Shown one piece after another: positions 36,267 through 43,488 of a stretch of 64,000 nucleotides of DNA. Made by a program: the position numbers and the translations under genes. Positions within the stretch are counted from its first letter, which is position 1. The number at the start of each line of letters is the position of its first letter. The stretch comes from Nocardia sp. MH4 (lineage in GTDB: Bacteria > Actinomycetota > Actinomycetes > Mycobacteriales > Mycobacteriaceae). The stretch lies in NCBI RefSeq assembly GCF_019266065.1, contig NZ_LPNR01000125.1:145191-209190 (forward strand), given 5' to 3'. Under the pieces are notes generated by a model. It was not told where the DNA came from, searched no databases, and saw only the letters and a program-made list of their open reading frames with translations.

Positions 36267-37223
36267 TCAGAGCACGGGGAGTTCGGTGTTCGCCCCGCAC
36301 AGGACGACGATCGGGCGCACGCCCGGGTCCGGACGATAGACGCCGCTCTGCACCGCGGCCAGCGCGGCGGCGCCCTCCAGCTCGACGACGACGCGGAATT
36401 CGCGCCACAGGTACTCCCTGGCCGCGGTGATCGCGTCGTCGGCGACCGACAGGGCGGGCATGCGGTGCCTGCGCGCGATGTCGAAGGCGATCTCGCCCAC
36501 CCTGGTCGCGCACAGCAACTCGGTGGCCCTGGACTGCGCGTCGATGTCGACCGGCCTGCCCGCGGCCAGCGCGGCCGACAGCGCAGGCGTGTGCTCGGAC
36601 TCGACGCCGACGATCTGCCTGCGTCTGCCCAGCGCGGCACCGAGGCCGGCGATCAGCCCGCCGCCACCGATCGCGGCCAGCACCGGCGGCCGCCCGCGCA
36701 CCTGTTCTTCCAGTTCGAGGCCGATCACCCCGGCTCCCGCCACGACGGCGGGCATGTCGTAGGCGTGCAGGTGTTGCGCACCGCGTTCGGCGGCCAATGT
36801 CACGGCCCGCAGCTGCGCTTCGGCGTAGCTCGTGCCGTGCCAGAGCACCTCGGCGCCGTGCGCCCACATCGCGGCGACCTTGGTGTGCGGCGCCGACTCC
36901 GGCACCACCACCGTGCAGGCCTTGCCCAGCTGCGCGGCGGCCAGCGCGACCGCGATCCCGGCATTGCCGCCGGAGGCGACGACGACATGATCGACATCCT
37001 TGCCCGCGGCCAGCAGCGCGTTGAGCGCGCCACGCACCTTGAAGGTGCCACCGTGCTGGAGGAATTCCAGTTTCAGCGAGACCGGCACGGGGCCGTCGGG
37101 GCCGTCGACGGTGGTATGGAACACCGGGGTCTTGCGCACCCGGCCCGACAGCCTGCGTCGCGCCGCCCGCACCTCCGTGCGCAGCACACGATGCGGTTCG
37201 GTGCGATGTATCGACCCACTCAT
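36267..37223 (-). CDS. PLP-dependent serine/threonine dehydratase-like enzyme
   Basis: The protein has 318 residues from ATG 37223. The fold type II PLP signatures are present: the Schiff-base Lys in HGGTFKVRGALNAL, the SGGNAGIAVALAAAQLG substrate loop and the PLP phosphate loop AAIGGGGLIAGLGAALG. There is no C-terminal ACT domain, so it is the short catabolic type. Family members deaminate threonine or serine to 2-oxo acids; an epimerase or racemase role is also known among them. It follows the CopD-CtaG gene by 17 bases on the same strand and might share its transcript. Confidence 0.9.
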   Translation of the reverse strand: MSGSIHRTEPHRVLRTEVRAARRRLSGRVRKTPVFHTTVDGPDGPVPVSLKLEFLQHGGTFKVRGALNALLAAGKDVDHVVVASGGNAGIAVALAAAQLGKACTVVVPESAPHTKVAAMWAHGAEVLWHGTSYAEAQLRAVTLAAERGAQHLHAYDMPAVVAGAGVIGLELEEQVRGRPPVLAAIGGGGLIAGLGAALGRRRQIVGVESEHTPALSAALAAGRPVDIDAQSRATELLCATRVGEIAFDIARRHRMPALSVADDAITAAREYLWREFRVVVELEGAAALAAVQSGVYRPDPGVRPIVVLCGANTELPVL

Positions 37224-37240
37224 GGGCGCACCGCATCCAT

Positions 37241-39307
37241 TCACTGACGCACCTCGCCGTCGCGACGCGCCAGCTCGGCGTACATCGCGTTGTAGGCGGT
37301 GAGCTCGGCGTCGTTGTCGCGGTCGGCGGCGCGGTCGGTGCGCTTGGCCAGCCGCTGATCGCTGCGCGACCACTGGATCAGCAGCGCCAGCATCACCACG
37401 ACCAGCGGCACCTCACCACTGGCCCAGGCGAAACTGCCGCCGTTGCGCTGATCGGCGAGCAGGTCGATGTTCCAGCCGAGGCCGAGGGTGCGGTAGAACC
37501 AGCCGCCGAGCACGGTGTTCATGCTCATCAGCGCGATGCCGAAGAACGCGTGGAACGGCAACGTGCCGAACACCATCGCGAGCTTGGTCAGCGGCGCCAC
37601 CTCGCGCGGCTTGGGATCGATGCCGATCACCACCCAGTAGAACAGGTAGCCGCTGAGCAGGAAGTGCGCGTTCATCATCAGGTGCGCGGCGTGCGAGTCG
37701 ACGTAGGTGTCGAAGATCCCGCCCAGGTACAGCGCGTAGAACCCGGCGACGAAGATGATCGACGCCACGACCGGCTGGGTCAGGAACCGCGAGACCGGGT
37801 TGTGCACGGCGGCCAGGATCCACTCGCGCGGACCCGGCACGCCCTCGCGCCCGGCGGGCGGCAGCGCGCGCAACGCCAGCGTCACCGCGCCACCGAGGGC
37901 GAGCAGGATCGGCGCCAGCATCGACAACGCCATGTGCGCGCCCATGTGCACGCTGAACATCGCCGGCGCGTACCGGCCGACACCCGAGGACGTGGCCAGC
38001 AGCAGCACCAGACAGCCGCTGCACCAGGCGATGGTCCGCCCGACCGGCCAGGCGTCGCCGCGCTTGCGCAGGCGATACACGCCGAGCAGGTAGAGCGCGG
38101 CGAGCACGATCGCGAGGGTCCCGAAGATCAGGTCGAAGCGCCAGTCGAACAGCAGTCTGCCCACGGTCGGCGGCCCGGCCAGGGTGTAGCCGAGCTCGAC
38201 CTCCACCGGCGTCGGGATCGAGGTGGGCGGCGGGGGCGGGGTGCGCCCGAGGCCGACGGCCAGGCCGATGGTGGCCGCGAAGATCAGCATCTCCACCCCG
38301 GCGAAGCGGATCAGCGCCCGGCGGTCGCGCGGATCGGCGGCGAGCGCGGGCAGCGCGGCCCGGCGCTGCAGGTAGCCGAGCACACCGAGGACGAGCAGCG
38401 CCGCCGCCTTGGCCAGCACCAGCTTGCCGTAGGTCGTGCCGAACAGCTCCGACGCGGGCAGCCGGACCCAGGCGTTGACCACGCCGCTGAGGCCGATCAC
38501 CACGAACGCGATGGTCGCGGCGACCGAGAACCGCCGGGCAGCGACATCGGTCCCCGCGCCTCCGCGCAGCGCGTGCGCGAGCACCGCGATCAGACCGCCG
38601 ACCCAGACCGCGGCCGCCACCATGTGCAGGATCAGCGAGTTGGTGGCCACATCGTGGGCACCGCCGGAGGACGAGTGCCCGGTCAGCGCGAGCGGCATCA
38701 TGGTGATCAGCGAGCCGGCCAGCAGCAGCGGCGTCCAGCCCCAGCGCAGCGCCAGGCGACACCCGATGGCGACGATCAGCGCGAACAGCGTCGTGGTGCG
38801 CCAGGCACCGGCGACCTCGACCTGGGCGATCACCGGCCACAGCACCTCGGGCCGCCAGATGTCACCGACCGGCTGCCCGGTCGTATCCGAGACAGTCAGT
38901 GGCACCAGCAGCGCCGCGCAGCCCGCCCAGACCAGCGCGGCGTCGGCGGCCCGGCGCACCGCGCGGTAGCCGCCGGCCTCGAGTAGTCCGCTGTCGCGGG
39001 GCGGCAGCAGGAACGCGGCGAACAACAGCGAGCCGACGGTCATCGCGGCGGCCAGATCGGCCACCGCCCGCAGCGCGGGCAAGCCATATGTTGTCAACGG
39101 CCCCGGATCGGGTATACCCAGCAGACTGAGGGCCTGCGCCGCCGACAACCCGACCACGATCGCCGCGACGACCGCGGCCATCGCCCCGGCGACGACGCTC
39201 AGCACCCCGAACGTCGCGCTGTTGCCTGTCGGCGCAGCCCGACCCGCTTCCACCGGTGGCGCGCCGTCCACGGCGGGTCCAGCGGAGGGGTGCTGCGATA
39301 ACGACAT
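37241..39307 (-). CDS. CopD-CtaG fusion: copper import / cytochrome oxidase assembly membrane protein
   Basis: The protein has 688 residues and about 16 hydrophobic segments. The first half matches CopD (MPLALTGHSSSGGAHDVAT, ILHMVAAAVWVGGLIAVL, with membrane His pairs typical of copper transport). The second half matches the caa3-type CtaG assembly domain (MFSVHMGAHMALSMLAPIL, HAAHLMMNAHFLLSGYLFYW, TLPFHAFFGIALMS). Fusions of this kind are usual in mycobacteria and nocardiae (Rv0102-like). The role is copper handling for cytochrome oxidase. The start region overlaps, in antisense, the host-derived end of the serine recombinase frame. Confidence 0.93.
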   Translation of the reverse strand: MSLSQHPSAGPAVDGAPPVEAGRAAPTGNSATFGVLSVVAGAMAAVVAAIVVGLSAAQALSLLGIPDPGPLTTYGLPALRAVADLAAAMTVGSLLFAAFLLPPRDSGLLEAGGYRAVRRAADAALVWAGCAALLVPLTVSDTTGQPVGDIWRPEVLWPVIAQVEVAGAWRTTTLFALIVAIGCRLALRWGWTPLLLAGSLITMMPLALTGHSSSGGAHDVATNSLILHMVAAAVWVGGLIAVLAHALRGGAGTDVAARRFSVAATIAFVVIGLSGVVNAWVRLPASELFGTTYGKLVLAKAAALLVLGVLGYLQRRAALPALAADPRDRRALIRFAGVEMLIFAATIGLAVGLGRTPPPPPTSIPTPVEVELGYTLAGPPTVGRLLFDWRFDLIFGTLAIVLAALYLLGVYRLRKRGDAWPVGRTIAWCSGCLVLLLATSSGVGRYAPAMFSVHMGAHMALSMLAPILLALGGAVTLALRALPPAGREGVPGPREWILAAVHNPVSRFLTQPVVASIIFVAGFYALYLGGIFDTYVDSHAAHLMMNAHFLLSGYLFYWVVIGIDPKPREVAPLTKLAMVFGTLPFHAFFGIALMSMNTVLGGWFYRTLGLGWNIDLLADQRNGGSFAWASGEVPLVVVMLALLIQWSRSDQRLAKRTDRAADRDNDAELTAYNAMYAELARRDGEVRQ

Positions 39308-41399
39308 GACAACGAGGGTAGTTCGACCTGCCCCGGGCCGACCCGATGGGGCATCGCTGCCGACGACCCCAGCACTCCTGCTGGTCGGTCGCTATACTTT
39401 TCGCGCTGGACACCGGCGCCGAGTTCGGCCAAGGTGGATGCCACTGCCTCCGTAGCTCAGTTGGATAGAGCAAGGGCCTTCTAATCCCTAGGTCGCAGGT
39501 TCGATTCCTGCCGGGGGCGCGTAGAACATGGGCAACTGTGGTGGTTGCCCATGTCGTGCCGGGTTGCCCCGTGCCGCCACCGCCACGCGCTGGTGGTGGC
39601 ACGGGGGCCGGTTCGGTAGGTGTAGCCGGGGACAGCGTGCCAACGGCTGTGACGGCGGCGGGAAGTGTTTCTGCGGTCAGTGTGGCGTAGATGGTCACGT
39701 GTTTGGTGGTGTGGTCATAGACGATCTTGATGCCGAATGCCTCGTATAGGTCGCGTTGCAGGACGTCGGGGGCGCGGGTGAGATGTAGCGCCAGGCGTGG
39801 CAGGTCTTCGAGCAGGGCGGGTTCGTCGGGCTGCTGGCGGGCAGCTTGTTCTCGCAATGTCTTCAGCTCGTCGTTCTTGGTCCGGCGTTGCTGTTCGAGT
39901 TCGGCGTAGCGGCGGCGCAGCCGCTCGGCCCAGGCATCGGCCAGATCGTCACCGCTGGTGATCGGGCGGGATTCGCGTTCATCGAGGATGTTGTCCTGGC
40001 GTCGGGTGATCTCGGCCACGGTCTTCTCGATCGCGGTGATCCGCTGCGCGATTTCGGTGCCCTTGCTGGATGACTGCCCCCGTAGCTGGTGGCGTAGCAG
40101 GGTGGTGCGGTCAGGACCGAGGACCCGCTCGTTGAAGAACTTCTCAAGGCATTCGAGCAGGGCGTCTTCGCGTACGTATACCGAGCGGGGGTGGTCGGCG
40201 TATTCCTCGGGTTTGCCGACCAGATCGAGTTTGGGCTGGCATGTGTAGTAGCCGTTGCCCTTGCGGGTCTTGCCGAACATCCGTTTGTTGCACTGCTTGT
40301 GATGCACGAAGTAGCGCAACACGTAGGTGCGGTGGGTGTCGGGGTGGGAGTTGCGGCCGTTCATCCGTGACCCTTGGCGTGCGGTCCGGTTCTGTTGCAC
40401 CGCGTCCCACATCTCGCGGGTGACCAGGGGCTCGTGGGTGGGTTCTGGTGACCAGATCCATTTCTCGGGCGGGTTCACTATCCCGCCTTTCTTGCTGGCA
40501 CGCCTGTTCCAGACCATGTGGCCGGTGTATTTCGGGTTGATCAGGAGTTCGCGCACCGACGACGGTGTCCAGCGTCCCCGCGCTCGGGTTCCGCTGTTGG
40601 GCTGTGGCGGTGGGTAGCGGTCGGGGTCGGCGTTGAGTCGGTCCGCGATCACCTTGTAGGCGAGTTTCTCGTCGTGACGCCACTGGTAGATCCGCACCAC
40701 CGCTGGTGCCCGCTCGGGGTCCACGATGAGCCGGGATTTGGTGCGGCCTTCCTCTCGTTTCGCCGCGACTGGGTGTGGCACTTTCTCGTTGAGGTAGCCG
40801 TGGCAGGCTTTGCCGATGTTCCATCCTTGAAAGGTGTGTTCGCGGAACCCTTCCCAGGACTGTTCGAGGGTGTGGCGCAGAAACCACTCGGCGACACCTT
40901 GTTTCATGCGGCGTACGAGGATCTGGGTGGCCCGTTTCTCTGACAGCGAGATCGGTCCCTCGTCGGCGGCGAACAGCGGCACCCCGACTTTTTCCAGCTC
41001 GTGTTCGAGCTGGGTGGACTGGTGCGTCCAGCGGGCGGCGCGTTCGATCTCTTCCACCACGACCGCTTCGAACCGGCGGTTGGGGTGGCGGGCCTCGGCC
41101 ATCAAGTCGGCCAAGCCGCCGTCACGCGGGATCGGGATGTCGAATGCTTCGTGCGCGTTGCCCAGACCACGCAGCTCGAGGTCTTTGCGCGAGGATTCCA
41201 CGTCGTAGAAGAAGGCGACGATCACGAACCCGTTGGGCAGGACTTTGCGGCAGTTGTCGAGCTGGCGTGGCAGCGACAACGTCGGGTCCTGCAAATCGCG
41301 GGTCGAGGTGCGTAGGAACACCGCGACCGGGACCGGGGACGCGCCACCGACCCCGAGCAGGTCGGCGCTGTCGGTTCCGATGAGTGCGGGCAGGCTCAT
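38862..41399 (-). CDS. Large serine recombinase (ICE integrase); frame runs through attL into the host
   Basis: The frame has 845 codons. The resolvase domain includes VAVFLRTSTRDLQDPTLSLP with catalytic Ser32, followed by a recombinase domain (GWNIGKACHGYLNEKVPHP, NPKYTGHMVWNRR), an atypical zinc-ribbon region (HHKQCNKRMFGKTRKGNGYY) and a coiled coil (RRRYAELEQQRRTKNDELKT). It catalyses site-specific integration and, with a directionality factor, excision. Residues 1 to about 626 are element-encoded. The frame then reads the antisense of tRNA-Arg (GRNRTCDLGIRRPLLYPTEL) and goes on to 38862, antisense to the CopD-CtaG gene, so about the last 220 residues come from the host. In the circular form the C-terminus must differ. 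The start is coupled (ATGA) to the small gene upstream. Confidence 0.88.
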   Translation of the reverse strand: MSLPALIGTDSADLLGVGGASPVPVAVFLRTSTRDLQDPTLSLPRQLDNCRKVLPNGFVIVAFFYDVESSRKDLELRGLGNAHEAFDIPIPRDGGLADLMAEARHPNRRFEAVVVEEIERAARWTHQSTQLEHELEKVGVPLFAADEGPISLSEKRATQILVRRMKQGVAEWFLRHTLEQSWEGFREHTFQGWNIGKACHGYLNEKVPHPVAAKREEGRTKSRLIVDPERAPAVVRIYQWRHDEKLAYKVIADRLNADPDRYPPPQPNSGTRARGRWTPSSVRELLINPKYTGHMVWNRRASKKGGIVNPPEKWIWSPEPTHEPLVTREMWDAVQQNRTARQGSRMNGRNSHPDTHRTYVLRYFVHHKQCNKRMFGKTRKGNGYYTCQPKLDLVGKPEEYADHPRSVYVREDALLECLEKFFNERVLGPDRTTLLRHQLRGQSSSKGTEIAQRITAIEKTVAEITRRQDNILDERESRPITSGDDLADAWAERLRRRYAELEQQRRTKNDELKTLREQAARQQPDEPALLEDLPRLALHLTRAPDVLQRDLYEAFGIKIVYDHTTKHVTIYATLTAETLPAAVTAVGTLSPATPTEPAPVPPPARGGGGTGQPGTTWATTTVAHVLRAPGRNRTCDLGIRRPLLYPTELRRQWHPPWPNSAPVSSAKSIATDQQECWGRRQRCPIGSARGRSNYPRCHVVIAAPLRWTRRGRRATGGSGSGCADRQQRDVRGAERRRRGDGRGRRGDRGRVVGGAGPQSAGYTRSGAVDNIWLARAAGGGRSGRRDDRRLAVVRRVPAAAPRQRTTRGRRLPRGAPGRRRRAGLGGLRGAAGATDCLGYDRAAGR
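39393..39398 (+). promoter_or_regulatory. -10 box of the tRNA-Arg promoter
   Basis: TATACT lies 48 bases upstream of the tRNA 5' end. No good -35 hexamer is visible at the proper spacing, so the assignment rests on the -10 box and its position. Confidence 0.5.
39446..39519 (+). tRNA. tRNA-Arg (anticodon TCT), integration target
   Basis: A 74-nt cloverleaf can be drawn. The acceptor stem pairs GCCTCCG with CGGGGGC (one G-T pair), the D stem is GCTC/GAGC, the T stem is GCAGG/CCTGC with loop TTCGATT, and the anticodon loop CTTCTAA gives TCT, reading AGA. CCA is not encoded. The anticodon stem has a C-T mismatch at positions 31-39 (39477 and 39485), where this tRNA normally has an A-U pair. The ICE starts immediately 3' of this gene, so the 3' part of the tRNA may have been supplied by the element at integration. 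Confidence 0.95.
39485..39526. other. Probable left attachment site (attL) of the ICE
   Basis: The boundary between chromosome and element must lie in or just after the 3' half of tRNA-Arg: upstream is the host CopD-CtaG gene, downstream is the recombinase. Serine recombinases cross over at a 2-bp core, which cannot be located without the empty site or attR. The range given is a bracket only. Confidence 0.5.
39527..39553. repeat. Perfect inverted repeat directly beside the tRNA
   Basis: CATGGGCAAC and its exact complement flank a 7-nt loop. It starts eight bases after the tRNA end. It may be the tRNA terminator or a recombinase recognition arm of the attachment site. The same 10-mer occurs again at 49804-49813 in the origin-like region. 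Confidence 0.6.
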
Positions 41400-41683
41400 G
41401 CCGCGTTCTCCTGATCACCGTCGAGGGCCACGGCGTCTAGCTCGACGGTGGCCGGGTCCTGGTCAGCACTGTTGAGCCAGCGCAGCAGCGCGGCAATCGC
41501 GTCGGCTTGGCGTTGTGCGGTGCGTTTCGCCTCAGCCCCGGTGACGTAGCGGATGTGGAACGACGCCTTCATCCCAGCCACGCGGGCATCGACGTGCCCC
41601 GGCACCGGTTCGTTGTTGTGCGCACGGCGAGCCCGCCTGTTCAACGGGATCACCACGCCCCCGTCCGAGAATTCCTCGTCCAT
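41396..41683 (-). CDS. Small hypothetical protein translationally coupled to the integrase
   Basis: The protein has 95 residues from ATG 41683, with AGGAG eight bases upstream. Its sequence is charged, starting MDEEFSDGGVVIPLNRRARR, then VDARVAGMKASFHIRYVTGA and a helix AKRTAQRQADAIAALLRWLN. The stop overlaps the recombinase start by 4 bases. It is not a known domain to me. Its size, position and tight coupling make it a candidate recombination directionality factor or an integrase partner, which is inference. Confidence 0.8.
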   Translation of the reverse strand: MDEEFSDGGVVIPLNRRARRAHNNEPVPGHVDARVAGMKASFHIRYVTGAEAKRTAQRQADAIAALLRWLNSADQDPATVELDAVALDGDQENAA

Positions 41684-42331
41684 GTTCTTCTCCTTCTCTC
41701 GCACCACACCGCCGCCCTATAACCGGGGTGGGTGGTGTCGGTTTCGTGGATGGTGGACCTGCGCGGTGACCGCGCGGGCCCGGACATCGGGGTCCATGAA
41801 CGCTCCGTAGCGGCCGGGGCGTCAAATGTCTTCTCGTCCAACGTTTCTGCCGATTCGACCGCCGATACCCACGTCTGGGCCGACCCGGGTGGGATACGGC
41901 AGCCAGGGGCCGTTCTGGCGGGGTCAACGCGCATTGCCCGCTGCGGTTGGTTACCAGCGATGTCCGAAACCCGGGGTCATGGATGGCGACAGGTGCGGGC
42001 ACCGGCGGACGACCTGTGCCTGCGGGGCGGCGGGTGACGGCGGTAGCGGTGTCGGCATGTGGACGGTCCCCTTATGCGGCCCTCCGGTCGGGTCTGGTCT
42101 CTGGGTGCTCGCCGGCCTCGGTGTCGACCTCACCGCGGGCGAGATCCGAGGCCGCGTATCCACCGGAGGTCCTGGACCGGTGCAGCGGTGGCAGGGAGTC
42201 GATGTCGATATCGGTGTCGTTTGGGCCTCGTCGGTGATCGAGCGACGCCGCCTTGATCGTGGCCTGAAACGTCCGCCTCTCTCGGACCGACTCCATCTAT
42301 GACTGCCGCAGTATGTGAGACGAGAGGGAGC
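41684..42331. other. 648-base gap between the integrase unit and DUF3644 gene
   Basis: No convincing gene. A 7-bp perfect palindrome GCGCGGT-G-ACCGCGC (41761-41775) is a candidate operator for the integrase unit. A 74-codon minus-strand frame at 42072-42296 (MESVRERRTFQATIKAASLD) has protein-like composition but a poor ribosome site; it could be a small protein. The rest shows no repeat or RNA gene that I recognise. Confidence 0.5.
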
Positions 42332-43435
42332 ATGAAGCTCAAGCAGGAAAGCCGGGTGCTGAAGGGGAAGGGACTTGCGTCGCTGACCTGCGCGGTCGAA
42401 GCCTTCAACTCGCCGCACGACACCGGTCGGGTGACCCGAATTCTGCTGCATCTGCAGCATGCCTTCGAGATGTTGCTCAAGGCAGCGCTTGTACAGACTG
42501 GTGAGAAGAACATTTTCGATCGAGAAACCGGTCGTTCCGTCGGCTTCGAGAAGTGCGTCCGGCTGGCCGAGGGGAACGCCACCATCAAGCTCGAGGATAC
42601 CGACGCGGGTACGCTCCGCGCCATCGACGCGATGCGCGACGACGAACAACACTGGTTCAATATCGTTCCCGAACAGATCCTCTACCTGCATGCACGGGCG
42701 GGCGTGACCTTGTTCGATGACCTCCTTCAGCGCGTGTTCGCTGAGCGACTGGCCACACATCTGCCCAGCCGGGTGCTGCCGGTGTCGGTCGACCCGCCCC
42801 GCGATCTGGCACTCGTGCTCGACGAGGAATACAGCCAGATCACAGCGCTCCTGCAACCAGGGCGTCGGGCGGGACACGAAGCGCGAGCCCGTATCCGGAC
42901 GCTGCTGGCCATGGAAGCCCACGTCGAACCCGAAACTGCGGTGTCCAACAACGACGTAGAACGGGTCGAAGACGGTGTCCGCCGTGGCGATTCTCGAGAA
43001 GATGTGTTTCCACGGCTCAGTGACATCGCAACGACGATCGACGGAGAAGGGTTGACGCTGACGGTCCACTTCACAAAGAAGCAGGGTGCGCCGGTCCGAT
43101 ACGTCGCCGACGATACGGTGCCAGCAGCGGCGATCCGAGAGGTGGACCTCCAGAAGAAGTACCACCGTGCACCGGCCGAACTGGCGGCGGCGGTAGGACT
43201 CAGCCCGACACGCAGCGTAGCTCTGCGCCGACATCTGGGGATCGACGAAGAAGGGCCGTATAGCCACCTTTTCGAATTTGGCGCGTTCCGTCAACGGCGG
43301 TACTCCGACAACGCGTTCACGGTGATGCGGGATGCGATCGCAACCATCGACATGGATGCCGTTTGGCAGGCACACAAGTCGAAGGGGCGTTCCAAGACTG
43401 CTCCCTGCCTGCTTCCAGGCTGTCGTGTCGAGTGA
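42332..43435 (+). CDS. DUF3644-like cargo protein, possible defence gene
   Basis: The protein has 367 residues from ATG 42332 behind a GAGGGA site. The N-terminal 120 residues follow the DUF3644 pattern: LTCAVEAFNSPHDTGRVTRI, LLHLQHAFEMLLKAALVQTG, SVGFEKCVRLAEGN, and AIDAMRDDEQHWFNIVPEQI. This region is related to HEPN-like helical domains. The C-terminal part (TKKQGAPVRYVADD, KYHRAPAELAAAVGLSPTRS) looks like a helix-turn-helix module. It is the only plus-strand gene between the integrase and the transfer operon, the usual spot for cargo, and its GC content looks lower than that of its neighbours. Related proteins occur in defence loci, so phage defence is a hypothesis. Confidence 0.65.
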   Translation: MKLKQESRVLKGKGLASLTCAVEAFNSPHDTGRVTRILLHLQHAFEMLLKAALVQTGEKNIFDRETGRSVGFEKCVRLAEGNATIKLEDTDAGTLRAIDAMRDDEQHWFNIVPEQILYLHARAGVTLFDDLLQRVFAERLATHLPSRVLPVSVDPPRDLALVLDEEYSQITALLQPGRRAGHEARARIRTLLAMEAHVEPETAVSNNDVERVEDGVRRGDSREDVFPRLSDIATTIDGEGLTLTVHFTKKQGAPVRYVADDTVPAAAIREVDLQKKYHRAPAELAAAVGLSPTRSVALRRHLGIDEEGPYSHLFEFGAFRQRRYSDNAFTVMRDAIATIDMDAVWQAHKSKGRSKTAPCLLPGCRVE

Positions 43436-43488
43436 ACGACACCGTCGGATCCTGAACGGAGTGCGCGAACTCCAGGGCTCGGTCACCA

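Noticed and set aside
42072..42296. 74-codon minus-strand ORF in the gap before the DUF3644 gene
   Set aside because: Composition is protein-like but there is no good ribosome site, no recognised domain and no neighbour support. It is mentioned only in the gap description.
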